Shown here in pieces: positions 45,061 to 56,439 of a stretch of 64,000 nt of DNA. Numbering within the stretch: the first letter of the stretch is position 1; every line of letters begins with the position of its first letter. The translations under genes were made by a program, and so were the position numbers. This DNA comes from Microvelia longipes (taxonomy: Eukaryota; Arthropoda; Insecta; Hemiptera; Veliidae): positions 8,323,286-8,387,285 of the forward strand of contig JACMZG010001913.1 in the NCBI GenBank assembly GCA_018340805.1. The letters are read 5' to 3'. The notes under the pieces are model-generated. The model saw only the letters and a list, made by a program, of their open reading frames with translations, was not told where the DNA came from and did not search any database.

Positions 45061-46068
45061 ATAAAAAATGGCAAATAGATCTTAATTGAGTTGATCTCGT
45101 GATGAAATGATCTAATTGAGTGAATTTGTTATGAATGGCATCTAATTCGAGTCTGACAATTCCGTGATAGAATTGAGACTTCTAGAGTTCTTGAGTGTGA
45201 ATTCGCTGTTCTGAAATGATCATAATTGAGTTGAATTAGTGATCGAGATGATCTAATCTGAGTTGAATTTGTTATGAAATGATCTAATCTCGAGTTGAAT
45301 TTGGTTTATGAATGATCTAATTAGTAGAGATTGGAGAATTGTGATGATGATCTAATTGACGTTGATTTGTTATGAATGATCTAGTTGAGTTGAATTCGTG
45401 CATGAATGATCTAATTGAAGTTGAATTCGTCGATAGAATGATCTAAATTGAGTTGAATTCGTGAATGAATGATCTAATTTGAGGTGAATTTTGTTACTGA
45501 ATGATCTATTGAGTTGAATTAAGTGATGAAATGATCTAAGTTGAGTTGAATTTAGTGTTTATAGAATGATCTATGTGAGTTGAATTCGTGATGATGAATC
45601 TAATTGGTTTGAATTCTGTTAATGAATGTCTAATTGGTTGAATTCGTGATGAATGATTCGCTAAATTGAGTTGAATTTGTTAATGACAATGATCTATTGA
45701 GGTTGATTTCGTGATGAATGATCTCAATTGAGTTGAATTTGTTATGAATGATCTAATTGAGTTGAATTCGTGATGAATGAAAATCTTATGAGTTTTTTGA
45801 ATTTGTCTTTGATGAATGTCTAATTGAGTTTGAAATTCGGTGGATGCAAGGTGATCTAGATTGAGTTGAATTCGTGATGAATGATCTAATTGAGTTGAAT
45901 TCGTGATACTGCATCTAATTGAGTTGACGGTCTCGTTGAATCGAATGATTAATCTGACGTTGACATTCGTGAATGAATGATCTAATTGAGTTTGAATTTT
46001 CTATGGAATGAGACTAATTGAGGTTGATTCGTGATGAACTGATCTAATTGAGTTGCAATTTGCTATGG
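45061..46068 (+). repeat. 29-bp satellite, noisy block
   Basis: Same monomer with many one-base insertions, in contrast to the cleaner array at 53.1-54.9 kb. Confidence 0.85.
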
Positions 46069-46375
46069 TGGATAAGTTTCACCGAAAAGATCGGGATAAG
46101 TGACATCACACATGTCAAGTATGAGTATATGGAAGGGACTGTAACCATAACAAGCGGTTAGCGGATACTTTAAAAAAGAACGAGGCGGTACCTGTTGGTT
46201 AGCGGCGGGCGGAGAGCTAGGCTCGAGTATGTATAGCGTTAAGACGCACACGCACACACTGCTTTCTTCTTGTATTTCACACCTTTCTTCCGTACATGAA
46301 CGTTGACCGCACAACAGTAAACAATTATAATCTGAACGGTTTAAACTCCGTATTATTTCATAATTATTTTACCAA
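46069..46375 (-). repeat. BEL copy B, 3' LTR
   Basis: Matches the other three LTR copies. Its outer 60 bases carry several insertions like the noisy satellite beside it. Confidence 0.85.
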
Positions 46376-46670
46376 AACCGCCGGCCAAGAATCGTGACAA
46401 TGATTCTTAGTAAATTTGAACAGAGTTACAGGCATGAAATTAAGCATAAGTAAGTAAGCAAAGTTAAGTTAAAGTTAATTGAAGTATGATAAAGAAATTA
46501 AATTTGTAAAAAAATGATTTTACTTCAGATGTAAAAGTTAAAAAAATTTTACTTGAAAGTTAAAGTTAAATCAAAATGAAAAAAAGTATAGCTTCATGAA
46601 TGAAAATAAATTATCTTTGAAAATCAAAATTTCGACTTCGAAGAAAAAGAATAAGACTCCATTATTCAGA
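46376..46670 (-). other. BEL copy B, 3' untranslated region
   Basis: Counterpart of 35877-36165, almost identical. Confidence 0.6.
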
Positions 46671-47520
46671 CAGATATAAAGGAGCAAGTTTTCTCACTGG
46701 TCGTTTGTAAAGACCGCGAGAAGTTCTAACAGACAGACACGATACGTACAACGCCGTCATCTTGGTTTGGAAAAACCTCCTCAATTCTACCCAAAGGAAA
46801 AGTCAAAGGAGAAGCTCCGTCTTCTTTCACCCAACAAGTTGACCAACTTGTAGATTTTCAGCGTTGTTAGAGAACCATTTAGCCTTTTGTTGCAAGGTTA
46901 ACAGATACTCTGAAGACCAACGTTGCCAAAAGTGTTGGAACATTTGAGACACTTTCTGCCATCGAGATAATCTATTCAGCGGCAATTCTGTTAAGTCAAG
47001 CTCCGGTACCGCTACTAATGGTGCACCTATTAAAAAGTGACCAGGAGTCAAAGCCTCCAACTCATTAGGGCTTGGAGATAAATCACAAAGCGGTCTAGAG
47101 TTGAGAACTGCTTCAACACGGGCAAGCATAGTAACAAACTCTTCAATTGTTAGTATTTTGTCACCAACTACCTTGTGAAGATGACATTTAGTATTTTTAA
47201 TGTTGCTTTCCCATATACCACCCATAAAGGGTGCTCTAGGGCAGATGAAATGAAAGTTGATTTCTAGTTTAGCTAATTCTGCAGTAATGTAGCGTTGGTT
47301 GTCTTCCTGTTTCAAAAAACTGACAATTTCTGTGAGCTCTCTAGCGGCTCCACGGAAGTTAGTAGCTTGATCGCTGTATATATCAGATGGGAGACCACGG
47401 CGGGCGGCAAAACGAGTAAGAGTAGCAATAAATGCTTCCGAGAAAGACTAGTCAACGCCTCTAAATGAACAGCCTTAGTGACCATACAAATAAAAAGGGC
47501 AAAATATCCTTTATAAGAGC
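46671..47520 (-). pseudogene. BEL copy B, integrase catalytic core and DUF5641-like end
   Basis: A 162-codon frame (47315-46827) joins GGIWESNIKN, VLNSRPL and the LTPGHFLIGAPL motif directly to RLSRWQKVSQMFQHF, showing that integrase and C-terminal domain are one protein. A base lost in cacccaacaagttg (about 46832) breaks the last part. The second catalytic Asp segment (about 47340-47450) is out of frame with it. Confidence 0.8.
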
Positions 47521-47768
47521 TGGCGTTTTCGGCGATAACTCTCTTTAATAAGAAAAGGTCCAGCTAAATCTACACCACAGCGGGAAAAAGGACGCGCAAC
47601 AGTCACTCTACTGGAAGGTAAATCAGCCATCATTGGAGATGGTGTTGTGATGCTAAATCTAGAACAAGTCAAACACATTCTTATGCGTTGACGTATAACT
47701 GAGTGCGCTGAAAGAATCCAAAACTGTTTTTGAAGCAAGGCTCTTAATGTTCGTGGTCCAGCATGCAA
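47511..47768 (-). pseudogene. BEL copy B, integrase zinc-binding region and first Asp
   Basis: HAGPRTLRALLQKQFWILSA, MCLTCSRFS and GVDLAGPFLIKES are readable. It is separated from the preceding frame by a base missing at about 47783 (gatatggtct versus gatagtggtct in A) and ends in a shift near 47525. Confidence 0.8.
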
Positions 47769-48901
47769 ATAGAATTTGTGATATGGTCTATCAGAACATT
47801 CGTAAGATGGCAGTGTTTAGGAAGCAGCAAAGGATGTTGAGCACTGTAAGGTAAGTTTGCGTGTTTCAGACGACCTCCAACTCGAAGAAGTCCTTGTTCG
47901 TCGATAAATGGAGTAAGCGGTAGTAAAGAAGATGATTTAAGCTGTTTAGAATGTATCAAAAGTATATCTTTTGCAAAGTAAACATTCTGAACTTGTCTGA
48001 CCAAATTAAGTAAGGCTTTTCGGAGTTCGGAAACAGAAATAGGCTCATTTGAAGGTGGAACTACTCCTTGAGAACTCAAACGGCACCAAGAAATGAAACG
48101 AGACACATAAACTTGAATTTTCTGTATTTTAAGAAAAGAAGAGAACTGTGACATCCATTCAATGTCTTTCTCTAAATCTGCTTCGGTTAAAAGGACTTTA
48201 GCCGTCGTAGGTTTGAGTTCAGGTAGTTCCTCAGTGGGAATAGGAGACCATACAGGTACAGGCCAAGCCGAACGAGATTGGTGTATCCATTTTGGTCCTT
48301 GGAACCACTCAGAACATTGAGATAAACTAAAAGCATCTAAACCCCTAGATACGACATCAGCAATATTTAGATCGGTAGAAATATGTCTCCAATCGTTTAA
48401 CTGAGTGTGCTCTAAAATTGAATTAACCCGGTTACCCACATACATTTTTAATGTGTGGGGCGGTTTATTTAACCAAGAAAGTACAATACTTGAGTCAGTG
48501 TGGAGATATAATCTATCAATGACCAATTTAGAAAAAACAGGTTGTAAAGAACCTATAGAACGAGCTAGTAAGAGAGCACCAGCTAGTTCTAAACGAGGAA
48601 TAGTAGAGCCTTTTAGCGGGGCAACTTTAGATTTTGCCAAATAGAGAGATATATGCGGCGGTGAATTACAACGTGAGACTCTTAAATAAATAACACAACC
48701 GTACCCACGTTCGGAAGCGTCAGAAAATCCTAATACTTGAATAGAAGTGTAAGTTTGAGGTAGTATCCATCGCGGGAGGCGTATGTTTGAGAGACAAGAT
48801 AGATCAGAAGTGAGCGAATGCCATTTTTGATACAGGTCTTTAGTGAGATGATCGTCCCATGCTAACCCTGCCGTCCAAAGAAGCTGCATAAAACATTTCA
48901 A
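47744..48901 (-). pseudogene. BEL copy B, RNase H region through integrase start (unbroken 385 codons)
   Basis: One continuous frame: GFSDASERGYGCVIY, KSKVAPLKGSTIPRLELAGA, YLHTDSSIVLSWLNKPPHT and NIADVVSRGLD give the full RNase H acidic set D, E, D, D. It continues into GLLRVGGRLKHANLP and HPLLLPKHCHLTNVLID, the lead-in to integrase. The corresponding region of copy A has at least three frame breaks. Confidence 0.85.
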
Positions 48902-49680
48902 GGCAAAGGTAACGGGATAAAAATCCTAACGGATCGTAGATACTTGCGATAATAGATAAAACTGATCTTTTCGTAGGCGGTTCACTACGAGTAGGTAAGT
49001 CGATATTATAGGACAAAACATCAGTTGTAGGTTCCCAGCGTATCCCAATTTTACAGGTCTGATCTTCGGATATAATAAGCGGACTGGAAGAAGATGCGTT
49101 GACAAGACATAGAAATTCTTTTGAATTACTCTTCCATTTGCTCAATTCGAAGCCGCCGCCCTGAGCAACTGGATTAACTCATCAGCTAGACTAATTAAAC
49201 TAGAAATAGACTGGGTTCCTGTCGTAATATCATCCATGAAGGTGTCTTCTAATAACACACGTGCAGCGGCGGGAAAAATCTCCTTCATCCTTAGCAAGCT
49301 GTATTAAGACCCTCTGAGCATGCCAAGGGGAAGGGGTTAGTCCAATGTGACAGTATTTAACCTATACTCTTGCAAAGGTTCATCTGGATTATCTCGATAA
49401 ACAATATGAGTGAATTTGCGGTCATCATCATGTAAAAGAATTTGGCGAACATTTTTATATGTCGCAACAGAAAAACAATTTATGGAGTCGAAAATTCATA
49501 ATAATATCCGGAACTTGTTTCTGGAGTTTCGGTCCAGGAATATAACGTGTCGTTTAAAGAACGCTGAGATGCTTTCGCGCTTCCATCAAAAACTACTCGT
49601 ACAGGCGTTGTTTGTGAATGCGGGTTGTGAACACAAATAAGGTAGAACATATTCAGCCTTTTCTAAAGTTTTTTCCATAT
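48840..49680 (-). pseudogene. BEL copy B, reverse transcriptase (multiply broken)
   Basis: The last third (49145-48840) reads KIGIRWEPTTDVL and SIYDPLGFLS with one codon missing relative to A. Upstream the same RT sequence as A is present at nucleotide level, including the FMDD box near 49235, but single-base losses (for example gggaaaaatctcc and gtccaatgtgac) break every frame. Confidence 0.75.
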
Positions 49681-50711
49681 GACCCAAGTTTTCATATTCA
49701 TGAAGAAAGATGAACAATTTTCTTTGAGCACGTTATTGCGGCGAAAACGTTGTTCAAGTGATAAATACCGTTTAACCGCAACTGACCTAGACTCAGGAAA
49801 ATTTAAATCGGTATTTTTGAATGGAAGGCGAACTATGTATCGACCGTTCTTATTCCTTTCGTGAGTAGAAACAAAATGTTTTTCGCATAGTTCGTCCTCA
49901 GGATTAAGAATTGGCGTTATAGGAACTTCTTCAGTTTCCCAGAAGCGAGTTATAGATTCTGATAATGGATCAACAGCGGTACAGAGTGATACTAAACCTC
50001 TTGGAGGCTCAGCGTCTGATGATATAGGCCCATTACAACATCACCAAAATAGTATGATAACACTTTCCTTAAGATGAAATTGGGCTGTGAAGTCAATACT
50101 AAAAGGAATAAATCAGCCCTATGAGAAAGTCAATGGGTCCTGGAGTTCCAAACTCAGGGTCGCTAAATTAAATTCCGAATAGTTTTTAATAAGCGAATTA
50201 GCAAGTGCAGTTGGCGGCGTAGGCCCTAAGATTTCTGGAAGAGCTACTGCTACTGTGGTTACTCGAGGCTCAGACGTATAAAGCGGTTTAATTTCACACT
50301 TAACTAATCCGGTCCCTTCAACAACTGGTACTCATTAAGTCCAGTAAAGCGTAAGCGTCGGGGAGTAACATCTAAACCTAGTTTAGCAACACAACTCTCA
50401 GTTATACAGCTGCGAAGAGAAGCTGGATCAAGAAGAGCTCTGCAAGTAGAAAAAGTGCCATCTTTACACTTTAATGAAATTAATGCAGTGCCCGAGAACT
50501 ACTGTAGAGTTTATTTGTTTAGTTTGAGTAGATAAGTTTGTCTCTGAGTCCAAGTTATCAACAGTATTAGAGCACAATGACTTATTTGATCCTGGCGTGT
50601 TGGAATTTTAACGTCGATATGAATCAATGTATGATGGCGAGCCTGACAACGGAAACATGATGATGTAGAACGGATTTCTTCACAGGGTGAGTTAAAGAAG
50701 ACAATTCTCAC
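49681..50711 (-). pseudogene. BEL copy B, protease region (multiply broken)
   Basis: Nucleotide counterpart of copy A 39168-40217, with at least six one-base indels so that no long frame remains. The active-site stretch (about 50420-50440) encodes the same LLDPAS pattern. Confidence 0.75.
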
Positions 50712-52057
50712 ATGCCTTTAAAGCTCTTACTTTATTTACCTTTGCTCAGGTGACATTTGTTGAAAGCTATAACATTTATACAAGGATGAGCAGCCTGGCA
50801 AAGAGGACACGGTGAATAAAACGAATTGTAAGATGATGTATTTGCGTATTGTGGTGTATTAGGATAAATATTCGAGACATGCGGTGCGGATGAAGAAGCG
50901 TTAGTATACTGAGAAGCGGTGGCCATCATAGGCGTGCATTGCGACGTCGATGGGAAGGCTGGCGGATATTGCAGCGCGGCGGATGAATAATAAGAACCGT
51001 AATGCGGATGAAAAGCGGGTGCGGATTGCATAGGAGAAGCGGTTGAGTGCGTAGTGTCTTGCGGTGCGGTTGTTTGAATAGCTGTTTGTTGATTAGTAGT
51101 TGAAAAAGACAGTAAATTTTTTAGAATTTTAGATTTAGAAGTGTCGAAGATGTACCCTTCGAATGAGAAGAAGTCTCTGCTGCTGTTATCTCTAGAACCT
51201 TAAGCTGTTTCTTGACAAACTTAACTAAGCTATCGTACTTAGGAAAATCAGTACCAACATTTTCTCTTTCAAAGGCTTTTACAGTAACAGGGTCCAAACG
51301 ACGAAGTGCCAAATTTAAAACTATTAAATCAGATAAGTCCTCGACCCTCATGTTAGTCAACCCCACGACAGCGTCGTTGAATTTAGTGAGAATGTTTGTA
51401 AACTTTTAGCAGTCTGGTGTATGGTGGTTTTTCAAAGAAAAAAGTTCATCAAAAAAGTGAGCAGCTAGTAACTCTTGTCTTCAAAACGCTCTTCAAGAGC
51501 ATTCCAAGCTGAGTTAAAATGTTCTGCTGACAATGGGAAACTACTAATAAATTTTAGTGCTTCGGGTTCTAAATAAGAACGTAAATAATAATATTTACGA
51601 GCGTTGTCTAAAGATTTGTCGTTAATAATTACAGCCTTAAACAAATCTCTAAACTCGGGCCAATCTTTATTTTACCTGAAAAATGTTTAAAATTTAAACG
51701 AGGAAGTTGATTTTGATTGCCTTCAGTAGTAGAACACCGATGCATTATAGGCTCGTTAGTAGAACATTTAATTTTTCATAAGCAATTAAAATTGCTCCAT
51801 ACAAATCATCGAAAGCGGTGAGTGACTGAAAATCAGGTTCTACTGATCATTATTTCTACTTGCAGAGTAGAAATTTCATCAATATAAGAATAATAATGAG
51901 CACGGGTCTCTGCTAAAGTTTGATAGCGTATAATAAATTGATTTTTAGCGGGTTCATTGTCTGGAAGTTGAGCAATAAGATCGTAAATAAGTTGAACGCG
52001 TCTAAATAATCCTCTCTTCTTTTCTAAAACTCTCAAACGGGCACGCTTCGCTTCCAT
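50712..52057 (-). pseudogene. BEL copy B, gag (multiply broken)
   Basis: Readable pieces: 52057-51833 (MEAKRARLRVLEKKRG, QLPDNEPAKNQFIIRYQ), 51366-51121 and 51031-50732 (the linker and CPLCQAAH of the first knuckle). Frameshifts occur at homopolymers where copy A is often in frame. Confidence 0.8.
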
Positions 52058-52847
52058 GACAGTAAATAATATTACCAGAATAAATAGAACAAAAAATAAA
52101 AATTAAACTTCGAGGATTAATAAGTTGATTCGTAAATATAAAATAAATTAAATCACAATCTTGAAGGAAAAAAATGTAAAAAATAATTTTATGAAGCTGA
52201 TAACTAGGCTAGATAAGCGTGAAATTCGCAATAGAAAGAAGTTTTTTGCAAGAAAATCGAAACAGTAGATGAGAAGATACGCGTGAACACAATACGCGGG
52301 GAGAGGTGAGAGCCTGCGGGGAGGGGAAGTATACAGAGAGAGTATGGAACAAGTATAGTGAGGTGTAGACGCGGGGTCTCGTGCGCCACACCACTCTAAC
52401 GTCCAAGCACAGAATCCTACCTTCCAGCCCTACTATACAAAACTACTCTTACCTTCACACTAACTCTATTACAACTTTATAATATTATTATAATTGAAGC
52501 TATACGTAAATATTATTGATTTTTTTTAATTTAAAATAATATAATCATGAATTTTTATAAAAAAACGAAATCTACAAAATCATTAAAGGAATGAATCTTG
52601 AATAAAAATTAAAATATGCATCTATAAAATTGATTAAAGAAATATTAATTAAATTTAATAAATCTGAATTTAAAGAAATTACTTTTAAATTTAAATCAAT
52701 AAGAATTTAATTTATATTTAATATTATTAATTTAAATCTATTAAGTTTCTGTTTTTAAAAAGAGGTTTAAAAAAAAAACAAAATTTAGAGTCCACAATAA
52801 TTTAAAAAAAAATGCCTGTGGCTCGAAGGCCAAAAAATGATATGGTG
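52058..52847 (-). other. BEL copy B, 5' leader
   Basis: Counterpart of 41587-42380 with small indels. No primer-binding site recognised. Confidence 0.6.
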
Positions 52848-53109
52848 GAAGTTTACACCGAAAATCGGGATAAGTGACATCACACCATGTAGTATGTATA
52901 TGGAGGACTGTAACCATAAACAAGCGGTTAGCGGATACTTTAAAAAAGAACGAGGCGGTACCTGTTGGTTAGCGGCGGGCGGAGAGCTAGGCTCGAGTAT
53001 GTATATGCGTTAAGACGCACACGCAACACTGCTTTCTTCTTGTATTTTCACACTTTCTTCGTACATGAACGTTGACCGCACAACAGTAACAATTATTATT
53101 GAACGGTTT
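52848..53109 (-). repeat. BEL copy B, 5' LTR (outer end truncated)
   Basis: Identical in layout to 42381-42678 but stops at about gaacggttt. The last 35-40 bases (aaactccgtattatttcata) are missing, replaced by a short unique ccgaccgaattcacc before the satellite resumes. Confidence 0.8.
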
Positions 53110-54919
53110 TCCGACCGAATTCACCATGAATGATCAACACTTCTGAACGACTAATTGAGTTGAATCGTGATGAATGATCTAATTGAGTTGAATTCCATGA
53201 TGATTAATGAGTTGATTTGAATGATGATCTAATTGAATTATTGAATGATCTGAATGAACTAATTGAGTTGAATTTGTTATGAATGATCTAATTGAGTTGA
53301 ATTCGTGATGAATGATCTAATTGAGTTGAATGAATGATCTAATTGAGTTGATTTCGTGATGAATGATCTAATTGAGTTGAATTTGTTATGAATGATCTAT
53401 GAGTGAATGATTGATGATGATCTAATTGAGTTGAATTTGTTATGAATGATCTCTTGATGATGATCTAATTGAGTTGAATTCGTGATGAATGATCTAATTG
53501 AGTTGAATTCGTGATGAATGATCTAATTGAGTTGAATTTGTGATGAATGATCTATTGAGTTGAATTCGTGATGAAATGATCTAATTGAGTTGAATTTGTT
53601 ATGAATGATCTAATTGAGTTGAATTCGTGATGAATGATCTAATTGAGTTTGTTCGAAATGATCTAATTGAGTTGATGAATGAATCTAATTGAAGTGAATT
53701 CGTGATGAATGATCTAATTGAGTTGAATTTGTTATGAATGATCTAATTGAGTTGAATCGTGATGAATGATTGAGAATTGTTGAATGATCTTTGAGTTAAT
53801 TTGGAATGATCTAATGAACGTTGAATTCGTGATGAAATTGAATCTTTGAGTTGAATTTGTTATGAATGATCTAATTTAGTTGAATTCGTGATGAATGATC
53901 TAATGAGTTGAATTTGTTATGAATGATCTAATTGAGTTGATTTCGTGATGAATGATCTAATTGAGGTTGAATTTGTTATGAATGATCTAATTGTTGAATT
54001 CGTGATGAATGATCTAAATTGAGTTGAATTTGTTATGAAATGAACTAATTGATTGAATTTGTTTGATGATTTGTTGAATGAATGAATCTAATTGAGTTGA
54101 TTTGTATGAATGATCTATTGATGATTCGTGATGAATGATTTTGAGTTGAATTTGTTAATGAAATCTTTGAAGTTGAATTCGTGATGAATGATTGAATTTG
54201 ATGAATGATCTTTGTTATGAATGATCTAATTGAGTTGTGATGAATGAATTAATTGAGTTGAATTTTTATGAATGATTTAATTGAGTTGAATCGTGATGAA
54301 TGATCTAATTGAGTGAATTGTTATGAATGATCTAATTGAGTTGAATTCGTGATGATCTAATTGAGTTGAATTTGTTATGAATGATCTAATTGAGTTGAAT
54401 TTGTTATGAATGAACTAATTGAGTTGAATTTGTTATGAATGATCTAATTGAGTTGAATTCGTGATGAATGATCTAATTGAGTTGAATTTGTTATGAATGA
54501 ACTAATTGAGTTGAATTTGTTATGAATGAATAATTGAGTTGAATTTGTTATGAATGATCTAATTGAGTTGAATTCGTGATGAATGATCTAATTGAGTTGA
54601 ATTTGTTATGAATGATCTAATTGAGTTGAATTTGTTTGAATGAACTAATTGAGTTGAATTGTTATGAATGACTAATTGAGTTGAATTCGTGATGAATGAT
54701 CTAATTGAGTTGAATTTGTTATGAATGATCTAATTGAGTTGATTCGTGATGAATGATCTAATTGAGTTGAATTTGTTATGAATGATCTAATTGAGTTGAA
54801 TTCGTGATGAATGATCTAATTGAGTTGAATTTGTTATGAATGATCTAATTGAGTTGATTTCGTGATGAATGATCTATTGAGTTGAATTTGTTATGAATGA
54901 ATCTAATTGAGTTGATTTG
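53110..54919 (+). repeat. 29-bp satellite, main array with 58-bp dimeric order
   Basis: The longest and cleanest block. Units alternate between the attcgtgat and atttgttat endings (for example 54690-54900), giving a 58-bp period. Some stretches (54360-54660) lose the alternation and repeat the atttgttat form with actaatt variants. There are no unique spacers, so it is a satellite and not a CRISPR array. Confidence 0.95.
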
Positions 54920-55180
54920 ATGACTAAATTCGTTTCAACCTTTACTTAATCAATAAGTATAATAAGTTACGTTTAAATGCGACATGTATATCCATTATTT
55001 TAGTTGGATCATAAGAGTTAAACAGCATTGAGCAAGGTCAGTGCTTGGAGGTCACCGCTGAAAATTAAATTAAAGCAATAAGTATCTGAGGACGAACGAA
55101 GCGAGTCAAAAGTAGGATAGATAAGTAGCGAATTCGATGCAATGAGAAAAATTTAATTGCAATTTCAGGTACCCGTACCT
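54920..55180 (+). repeat. Composite 5S-related repeat, tail beyond the satellite
   Basis: It takes up exactly where the composite left off: ctttacttaatcaataagta, gacatgtatatccattattt, the 5S block (54980-55060), ctgaggacgaacgaagcgag and ggtacccgtacctgatttt. Together with 34.9-35.15 kb this shows the satellite and both BELs sit inside one composite copy. Confidence 0.85.
54980..55060 (+). repeat. 5S rRNA-derived block
   Basis: ttggatcataagagttaaac, agcattgagcaaggtcagtg and cttggaggtcaccgctg follow the 5S box A, intermediate element and box C order, with three bases lost in box C. Confidence 0.8.
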
Positions 55181-56004
55181 GATTTTTTGCTAATGGATTC
55201 ATAATCATAAAAAACCTATGTCACACAATACATTGTTTTTAACCATCTCTTACACGAGACTAAATAAATTCAGTATTCAATTTGCTTCCACCAGACACTC
55301 TCATATCGGATTCTCAGTATTAACCCCTTGTGGATTCTATAGAAATCTTGTTACCTTACCATATTGGTTTTTCCGTCTTGAGGGGACTATGTTCAGTGCA
55401 ACCACACACAATCACAGTGGTACGACAGGAATACAACCCCAGTCAATGTGTGCCACAATGACTATACCGATGTAAGTACGAGTCAAATAACATTATTACA
55501 ACCCAGACTTGTTCTCTCTTTCCTTGTATTCTATTTTCCAATAACACTGTTTTTTAAATTTTATTTAAAAACAAAGCCTTCCTTGTACACGCTATTGGTT
55601 AAAACAATATTAGATTTCTTTAAAAATTAAATTAAATAAAAACAAGCTACCAATTTTCATGTTAACTATAAAGTTAACATGAATCAAAAAGTTAACATTG
55701 TTGATGTTTATGATTCTCTTTAAGCACTAATTTTATTTTTTAAGAAATTAGCCCAAACAGTATCATTCTTTTTAGCGAATTTTCAAAAGAAAAGAGACCT
55801 TACCGGCTTGAGAGGGGGCTGACTGATCAAGAAAACCTGATTAATGACGTCACAAAAGGTTTTTAAAACGGTACGTGTCCTCCTAAGGTTGATTTTTGTA
55901 TTTGGTTCGAAAAAATATTTAGCCTTTTTTGAAGATAGTGTATTACAATATCACCCATGCTAGTGTTTTTTACATTAGCATGATTCTATGCTGTTCCATC
56001 ATTT
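55181..56004. other. Mostly unrecognised; hairpin at 55659-55682
   Basis: A short hairpin (catgttaac, loop tataaa, gttaacatg) and otherwise no supported gene. Confidence 0.5.
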
Positions 56005-56335
56005 AACGGTTCCCAGATGTAGCATTTCATTTTGATTGTTACATTTCTAGGTGTCACTCGCACAATTATATTGTATCAACTATTCATGTTTTGCAAAACT
56101 TGATAGTATCAAATGATATATGTTTTGCCTCCATGCATGTCGGCGGTAAGAGAGCACCGCTCGTCTTAAGTAAATACTTCACATTATATTCTTTGGAATT
56201 AATTAAAGGTCTGAGTGAGTTCAGGCTCTGTCGGCGCCCTAATGAGTCAGACGTAACGAAACAGTGTGGGACATGACATTATGTCGAGCCATCAATGATG
56301 ACGAATGTGGAATGATAGGACATTTCCCAGATGAA
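56005..56335 (+). mobile_element. Hammerhead-bearing element (family HH), single plus-strand copy
   Basis: Contains the whole unit: gcacaattatattgta, gatatatgttttgcc, gagcaccgctcgtc, gaattaattaaaggtc, the motif, gtcgagccatcaatgatgac. The cccagatg block occurs at both 56012 and 56326, a distance of 314, so the copy is slightly more than one unit and begins at a different point from the 29-kb copy. Confidence 0.8.
56226..56266 (+). ncRNA. Hammerhead motif, decayed
   Basis: GUC, GGCGCC and GAAA are kept, but the core reads CUAAUGA, stem II has one mismatch (GUCA/UAAC) and stem III has lost pairs. Expected to be inactive. Confidence 0.5.
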
Positions 56336-56439
56336 ATTTGTGACATTTGATGAAATAAATCAGTACATGCGTCCTAAATTTTAATTTCTCGAATTTTTGA
56401 TCGAAACATTTCTCTGAATTTTATTATTTTTTTAAAAAA

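Larger units (their letters stand above)
46069..53109 (-). mobile_element. BEL/Pao LTR retrotransposon, copy B (7.0 kb)
   Basis: Same element as copy A in the same orientation, flanked by the same satellite. LTRs lie at 46069-46375 and 52848-53109. The latter lacks about 35-40 bases of its outer end. Differences from copy A by eye are nearly all 1-2 base indels in homopolymers plus rare substitutions. Frame breaks are more numerous in gag and protease than in A, but RNase H and the integrase N-terminus are intact where A is broken. Confidence 0.9.

Noticed and set aside
53110..54919. Regular 29-bp repeats as a CRISPR array
   Set aside because: Repeats are contiguous with no unique spacers, no cas genes are present, and the surrounding sequence is clearly animal (BEL/Pao, SINEs).
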